Shown here piece by piece: positions 59,469 through 64,000 of a stretch of DNA of 64,000 nt. Origin of the DNA: Streptomyces physcomitrii (GTDB lineage: Bacteria > Actinomycetota > Actinomycetes > Streptomycetales > Streptomycetaceae). The position numbers and the translations under genes were made by a program. The stretch spans positions 62,001 through 126,000 of the forward strand of contig NZ_JAAWWP010000013.1 in the NCBI RefSeq assembly GCF_012273655.1, written 5' to 3'. Below the pieces are notes generated by a model. It did not search any database and was not told the origin of the DNA. It was given only the letters and a program-made list of their open reading frames with translations. Numbering within the stretch: position 1 is the stretch's first letter; each line of letters begins with the position of its first letter.

Positions 59469-61217
59469 TCAGCAGTACGGCAGTCCGGGCACCGGGGCGT
59501 CGTCGGCGCCGCCCTTGATGTTGACCACGTTCACGAAGACCTGGGTGTTGCCGCTGTCGTCGTCGGTCTTGGCGGACCAGATGTTGGTGTACTTGCCCGC
59601 GTTCTCCCGGCGGCCGAGGTTCTGCTGGCAGAAGAAGTAGCTGGTGCCCGCGCGCAGGATCCCCGCCTCGGCCCCGGCCGCGGTGTACGAGGTCGCGGTG
59701 CGCCACACCTGGCAGTTGAACTTCCCGCCGCCGATGCCGTGGCAGACCGGCGCCGCCTCCCCTCCCGGCCGACCGGGGGGCTTCGGTTTCGGCTTCGGCT
59801 TCGGCGCCTTGCTCCTACCGGCCGGGGAGTCCGGCTTCGCGGAGGCGGCAGGCCGGTCCCCGCCCTTCTCCGGGCGGGGCCGGGGCTTCTTCTCGCCGCC
59901 GGGGGCTCCGCGGCTCCCCTCGGCCGAGGGCTCGCGCGCGCTCCCGGACGAGGCGCCGCCGCTCCCGGCCTCGTCCGCGGTCCCGTCCGAACCGTTCATC
60001 AGGGCGAGACCGGTCGCGGCGACGGCGAGCACCACGGCCACCGCCACCGCGACGAGGAGGACCGGCCCACGGCGCTTGCTCTCACCGCGCCGCGGCTGCG
60101 GACGGGTGTCCCGGCGCGGCGGCTGCCCGGCCGGCGGCTGCCCGGGCCCGTACGGCGTCGCGGGCGCCCCCTGCTCCCAGCTGCCGGGCGCGCCCGCCTG
60201 GTGGGCCGCGGGTGCCTCGCCGAAGGCGGCTCCGGCGGCGGGCGGGCCGAACGCGGCCGCGGGAGGCGCCGCGGGCGGGTATCCGTAACCCCCGTGGGAC
60301 AGCGGGGAGTTCGGGGTGGTGGGCCGCTCGGCCCCGGGTCCCGGCGGCGGTGCCGTCTGCCCGGCCGCGACCGCGCGCAGCTGCGCCGCCGCCTCCTCGG
60401 CCCCCGGCCGCCACCGCGGGTCCTTGTGCAGCAGCCGCTCCAGTACGGGCATCAGCGCACCGGCGCGCCGTGGTACGGGCAGCGGCTCGGCGACGATCGC
60501 GGAGAGCGTCGACCAGGTGGACGTACGGCGGAAGGGGGAGGCGCCTTCCACGGCCGCGTACAGGGTGGCGCCCACCGCCCAGAGGTCGGAGGCGGGACCC
60601 GGCTGCTGCCCCTGGGCGCGCTCCGGGGCCAGGAAGTCGAGGGAGCCGACGATCTCGCCGCTGCGGGTCAGACGGGAGGTGGAGCCGTCCCCGGGGTCGT
60701 CCATGGTGGCGATGCCGAAGTCGGTGAGCACGGTGCGGCCCGAGCGGTCGCACAGGATGTTGCCCGGTTTCACGTCGCGGTGCAGGACGCCCACCGCGTG
60801 CGCCGCGGCGAGGGCTTCGAGGACATCGGCGCCGAGGGCGGCGGCCTCGCGCGGGTCGAGGAGGCCGCGCTCGCGGAGTATGTCGTCGAGGGAGGGCCCG
60901 TCCACGAGCTCCATCACGATCAGCGGCCGGCCCTCGACCTGGGTCACATCGTGCACCGCGATCACCCCGGGGTGGCGCACCCGGGCGGCCGCGCGGGCCT
61001 CGCGCCGCATCCGCAGCTGCATGTCGGCGAGTTCGGGGCCCGCGGTGTCCGTATAGGTCCGCAGCTCCTTGACGGCGACCTCGCGGCCGAGGACCTCGTC
61101 CACGGCCCGCCAGACGACGCCCATCCCGCCGCGGCCGAGCTGCGCTACGGTCCGGTAGCGCCCGGCGAGCAGTCTGCCCGCGCCGTGCGCCTCCTGGTGC
61201 TCCCCCGTGTCCACCAC
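59469..61217 (-). CDS. PknB-type Ser/Thr protein kinase with extracellular domain
   Basis: 582 residues. The kinase domain (about 18-285) has the Gly loop LGRGGMGVV, Lys50 in VAVKEL, HRDVKPGN (146-153) and DFG (166-168). A Pro/Gly/Ala-rich linker, one membrane helix (about 385-407) and an outer region follow. The outer part has Pro-Lys repeats (KPKPKPKP) and then a domain of about 90 residues with four cysteines (VCHGIGG, FNCQVW, FFCQQN, PYC). No PASTA repeats. The small outer domain is probably the sensor. GTG start at 61217. Confidence 0.93.
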   Translation of the reverse strand: MVDTGEHQEAHGAGRLLAGRYRTVAQLGRGGMGVVWRAVDEVLGREVAVKELRTYTDTAGPELADMQLRMRREARAAARVRHPGVIAVHDVTQVEGRPLIVMELVDGPSLDDILRERGLLDPREAAALGADVLEALAAAHAVGVLHRDVKPGNILCDRSGRTVLTDFGIATMDDPGDGSTSRLTRSGEIVGSLDFLAPERAQGQQPGPASDLWAVGATLYAAVEGASPFRRTSTWSTLSAIVAEPLPVPRRAGALMPVLERLLHKDPRWRPGAEEAAAQLRAVAAGQTAPPPGPGAERPTTPNSPLSHGGYGYPPAAPPAAAFGPPAAGAAFGEAPAAHQAGAPGSWEQGAPATPYGPGQPPAGQPPRRDTRPQPRRGESKRRGPVLLVAVAVAVVLAVAATGLALMNGSDGTADEAGSGGASSGSAREPSAEGSRGAPGGEKKPRPRPEKGGDRPAASAKPDSPAGRSKAPKPKPKPKPPGRPGGEAAPVCHGIGGGKFNCQVWRTATSYTAAGAEAGILRAGTSYFFCQQNLGRRENAGKYTNIWSAKTDDDSGNTQVFVNVVNIKGGADDAPVPGLPYC

Positions 61218-61300
61218 TGCCCCGTTCCTGCGACGCCTCGTGCTGTGCGGGACAGCCTACGGGCAGCCACCGACAGCGCCGAACGTCCCGCCCGGCGCGG

Positions 61301-62587
61301 TCAGTTCGCGGGCTTCCCGGCCGCGCTTCCGGGTGCCGCGAAGGCCTCCAGGTCGGCCCGGGTCAGTCCGCTGCGCCGGGCGACCTCGCCGATGTCCAGG
61401 GCGCCGCAGTCCAGTCCGCGCAGCAGTTGCGCGCTGAGCGCCCGGGCCGTGGCGGGTTCGTCGAGCACCTGTCCCGGGGTGCTGTTGGCGTACGCGGCGA
61501 GGCGGCCCGCGGCGGCCGGGAGCAGTTCGCGGTGGAAGGCGAAGACGGCGGCGTACCGGGTGGGCAGCTGCGCGGGGTGCATGTCCCAGCCCTGCCAGTA
61601 GGCGCGGGCGAGGGCCCGCCGGACCAGCCCGTAGTGCAGCCGCCAGGCCTCGTGCACCTTGGGGGTGCCGCCGACCGGCAGCACATTGCTGGAGCCGTCG
61701 GAGAGCCGTACGCCGGTGCCCGCGGCGGCCACCTGCATCACCGACTTGGCGTGGTCGGCGGCGGGGTGGTCGCTCGACTGGTGGGCGGCGGCCACCCCGA
61801 GGGCCGCGCTGTAGTCGAAGGTGCCGTAGTGCAGTCCGCGGGCCCGGCCGCGGGCGGCGTCGATCATGCGGGCGAGGGTGACGGTGCCGTCGGGGCCGAG
61901 GACCGCCTGGCTGGTCTCGACCTGGATCTCGAACCCGAGGGCGCCGTACGGGAGTTGGTGGGTGCGCTCGAAGCGGGACAGCAGGACGTCCAGGGCGGAG
62001 ACCTGTTCCGGGTAGCTGACCTTGGGCAGGGTGAGCACGAGTCCGGCGGGCAGCGGGCCCTGCCGGATGAGCGCGGTGAGGAAGATGTCCAGGGTGCGGA
62101 TGCCCCGCTCGCGTACGGCGGCCTCCATGCACTTCATCCGGATCCCGAAGCCGGGCGGCGCGGAGCCCTCGGCGTGGGCCTCGGCGAGCAGCCGGGCGGC
62201 GCGGGCGGCGTCGGCGTCCTCCTCGGCGGCGGAGCGGCCCCGGTAGCCGTCCTCGAAGTCGACCCGCAGGTCCTCCACGGGTTCGCTCTCCAGCTTGGCC
62301 CGCACCCGCGCGTACACCGTCTCGGCGAGTTCTCCGTCGAGGCCGAGCACCTGCCCGAAGGACTCGGCGTCCGGGGCGTGTTCGTCCAGCGCGTCCAGGG
62401 CCCGGGCGCCCCAGGAGCGGACGGTGTCCGCGGTCAGGTCGTGGGCCGGTACGTAGACGGTGTGCACGGGCTGCCGGGTGCCGGGGTCGCCCGGGTAGCG
62501 GCGGGCCAGTTCGGCGTCCACGGGGGCGAGGAGGGTCGCGAGGGTCTCGGTGACCGAGCCGCCCAGACTTGTCGCCGACTGCTCCAT
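61301..62587 (-). CDS. DUF6986 family aldolase/citrate-lyase-like protein
   Basis: 428 residues. It matches DUF6986-type proteins, relatives of HpcH/HpaI/citrate-lyase beta subunits: VDFEDGYRGRS (metal-binding Asp-Glu-Asp segment, about residues 109-119), GIRMKCME, FEIQVETSQAV and YGTFDYSAALG. The family often sits with purine or allantoin breakdown genes, which are not visible here. Probably a carbon-carbon lyase. ATG at 62587. Confidence 0.87.
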   Translation of the reverse strand: MEQSATSLGGSVTETLATLLAPVDAELARRYPGDPGTRQPVHTVYVPAHDLTADTVRSWGARALDALDEHAPDAESFGQVLGLDGELAETVYARVRAKLESEPVEDLRVDFEDGYRGRSAAEEDADAARAARLLAEAHAEGSAPPGFGIRMKCMEAAVRERGIRTLDIFLTALIRQGPLPAGLVLTLPKVSYPEQVSALDVLLSRFERTHQLPYGALGFEIQVETSQAVLGPDGTVTLARMIDAARGRARGLHYGTFDYSAALGVAAAHQSSDHPAADHAKSVMQVAAAGTGVRLSDGSSNVLPVGGTPKVHEAWRLHYGLVRRALARAYWQGWDMHPAQLPTRYAAVFAFHRELLPAAAGRLAAYANSTPGQVLDEPATARALSAQLLRGLDCGALDIGEVARRSGLTRADLEAFAAPGSAAGKPAN

Positions 62588-62671
62588 GCGGTCCTCCTCG
62601 GTGGGCCGGTTGACTGCCGCGCGTGACGCTAACCAGGGCCGGGGGCCAGGTCAACGAGGCCGGGAAGCGGG

Positions 62672-62704
62672 CGAGCCCCCGCGACCTCGGGTCACGGGGG
62701 CTCG
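62672..62704 (-). terminator. Terminator after etfA
   Basis: CGAGCCCCCG pairs perfectly with CGGGGGCTCG (10 bases, 13-base loop), 22 bases beyond the etfA stop. Confidence 0.75.
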
Positions 62705-62726
62705 GTCCGGCCGCGGCCGGGGGTGA

Positions 62727-63689
62727 TCAGCCCTTGCGGGTCTTGATCTCCTCGGTCAGCTGCGGGACGACGTTGAAGAGGTCGCCCACCACACCGAAGT
62801 CGACGAGGTCGAAGATCGGCGCCTCCTCGTCCTTGTTGACCGCGACGATGGTCTTCGAGGTCTGCATACCGGCGCGGTGCTGGATCGCGCCGGAGATGCC
62901 GTTGGCGATGTACAGCTGCGGGGAGACCGACTTGCCGGTCTGGCCCACCTGGTTGGTGTGCGGGTACCAGCCCGCGTCCACGGCGGCGCGCGAGGCGCCC
63001 ACCGCGGCACCGAGGGAGTCCGCGAGGGCCTCGATGACCGGGAAGTTCTCGGCGCCGTTGACACCGCGGCCACCGGAGACGACGATCGCGGCCTCGGTCA
63101 GGTCCGGGCGGCCGGTCGACTGACGCGGCGTACGGGAGACGACCTTGGTGCCGGTGGACTTCTCACCGAAGGACACCGACAGCGCCTCGACCGTGCCCGC
63201 GGCCTGGGCCGGCTCGACCGCGGCCGAGTTCGGCTTCACCGTGATGACCGGAGTGCCCTTGGACACACGGGACTTGGTGGTGAAGGAGGCGGCGAACGCG
63301 GACTGGGTGGCGACCGGGCCCTCGTCCCCGGCCTCGAGGTCCACGGCGTCGGTGATGATGCCCGAACCGATACGGACCGCCAGGCGGGCGGCGATCTCCT
63401 TGCCCTCCGCGGAGGACGGCACCAGGACGGCGGCCGGGGAGACCGCGTCGTAGGCGGCCTGCAGCGCGTCCACCTTCGGCACGACGAGGTAGTCGGCGAA
63501 CTCCGGGGCGTCCGCGGTGAGGACACGTACCGCACCGTGCTCGCCGAGGACGGCGGCGGTGGACTCGGCACCCGCGCCGAGGGCGACCGCGACCGGCTCG
63601 CCGAGGCGGCGGGCCAGCGTCAGCAGCTCCAGGGTGGGCTTGCGGACGGCACCGTCCACGTGGTCGACATAGACGAGAACTTCAGCCAT
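62727..63689 (-). CDS. etfA: Electron transfer flavoprotein alpha subunit
   Basis: 320 residues. The N-terminal alpha/beta domain starts AEVLVYVDHVDGAVRKPTLELL, and the FAD-binding C-terminal domain has SGGRGVNGAENF, GASRAAVDAGWYPH, QVGQTGKSVSPQLYIANG and SGAIQHRAGM. It passes electrons from acyl-CoA dehydrogenases to the respiratory chain with EtfB. ATG at 63689. It follows etfB by 58 bases on the same strand. Confidence 0.96.
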   Translation of the reverse strand: MAEVLVYVDHVDGAVRKPTLELLTLARRLGEPVAVALGAGAESTAAVLGEHGAVRVLTADAPEFADYLVVPKVDALQAAYDAVSPAAVLVPSSAEGKEIAARLAVRIGSGIITDAVDLEAGDEGPVATQSAFAASFTTKSRVSKGTPVITVKPNSAAVEPAQAAGTVEALSVSFGEKSTGTKVVSRTPRQSTGRPDLTEAAIVVSGGRGVNGAENFPVIEALADSLGAAVGASRAAVDAGWYPHTNQVGQTGKSVSPQLYIANGISGAIQHRAGMQTSKTIVAVNKDEEAPIFDLVDFGVVGDLFNVVPQLTEEIKTRKG

Positions 63690-63747
63690 GGGACTTCTTC
63701 TCCTGCGAATGCGAAGGATCTGGGGCGGTGGAAGGGGTGACCGAAGC

Positions 63748-64000
63748 TCAGATGAACTTCTGGCTCGCGAGGAACTCCGCGAGCTGCTTGCCGCCCTCGC
63801 CCTCGTCCGTGATGATCTTGCCCGCGGTACGCGCGGGGCGCTCGGTGGCGGAGTCGACCTTGGTCCAGGCACCCTCCAGGCCGACCTCCTCGGCCTCCAG
63901 GCCCAGGTCGGACAGGTCCCAGGACTCCACCGGCTTCTTCTTGGCCGCCATGATCCCCTTGAAGGAGGGGTAACGGGCCTCGCCGGACTGGTCGGTGACC
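63748..64000 (-). CDS. etfB: Electron transfer flavoprotein beta subunit (5' part outside window)
   Basis: Only the C-terminal 83 residues are visible; the reading frame runs off the right edge (VTDQSGEARYPSFKGIMAAKKK...). The segment RYPSFKGIMAAKKKPVESWDL is typical of EtfB. It ends LAEFLASQKFI. Partner of etfA, which follows after 58 bases. Confidence 0.94.
   Translation of the reverse strand, partial: VTDQSGEARYPSFKGIMAAKKKPVESWDLSDLGLEAEEVGLEGAWTKVDSATERPARTAGKIITDEGEGGKQLAEFLASQKFI

Overview
The window is chromosomal DNA from a high-GC actinomycete, most likely Streptomyces. The signs are: very high GC with G or C at nearly all third codon positions; GTG and TTG starts; a subtilisin-inhibitor-like secreted protein; a DUF6643-like protein; a maleylpyruvate-isomerase-family (mycothiol-type) enzyme; a PASTA-less PknB-type kinase; and no in-frame TTA codon that I noticed. 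No rRNA, tRNA or conjugative/phage block was seen, so this looks like an arm-ward or intermediate chromosomal segment rather than an integrated element.

Left part (1-25,000). A truncated secreted pyroglutamyl-peptidase-like gene is followed by a three-gene sugar ABC importer (1303-4377). Then comes an isolated type I-E-like CRISPR array (4769-5648, 15 repeats) with no cas gene anywhere in the window. Next is an oxidative-stress group (SRPBCC protein, catalase, DJ-1/PfpI protein) and a PTS-type dihydroxyacetone kinase operon (dhaK-dhaL-dhaM). A lipid/redox group follows: PadR regulator, fadH divergent from a marR gene around a perfect 22-bp operator, acyl-CoA synthetase, VOC protein and a glutathionyl-hydroquinone-reductase-like protein. 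After a Nudix hydrolase come lnt, a 179-bp palindromic MITE-like element, a PH-like membrane protein, a glutamate racemase and an HpnB-like glycosyltransferase.

Middle part (25,000-44,800). This holds a DUF6643-like proline-rich protein, an Rv1733c-like membrane protein, an unusual right-handed beta-helix/AAA+ fusion, a large membrane protein with a serine-hydrolase motif, a DeoR regulator, a cysteine-synthase-like PLP enzyme, an HATPase regulator, an FtsX-type ABC exporter operon and a subtilisin-inhibitor-like protein with a predicted P1 Arg. It continues with a ROK regulator, AlkB, and an amino-sugar-type catabolic pair (class II aldolase plus AgaS-like SIS isomerase) divergent from a DeoR regulator.

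Right part (44,800-64,000). This holds a mycothiol-type enzyme, an Imm5-like orphan immunity protein, a MarR/MFS divergent pair with a palindromic operator, a LuxR-type two-component system, a geranylgeranyl-reductase-family FAD enzyme, an M20 peptidase and a TetR-MFS operon that looks leaderless. It ends with a P-loop/Nudix fusion, a STAS protein, a ROK sugar kinase divergent from a LacI regulator around a perfect operator, a Ser/Thr kinase, a DUF6986/aldolase-like enzyme and etfA with the end of etfB.

The organisation is that of self-contained regulator-plus-target modules. Five divergent or promoter regions contain inverted repeats that I could read directly, and many convergent pairs either share a strong hairpin terminator or overlap at their 3' ends.
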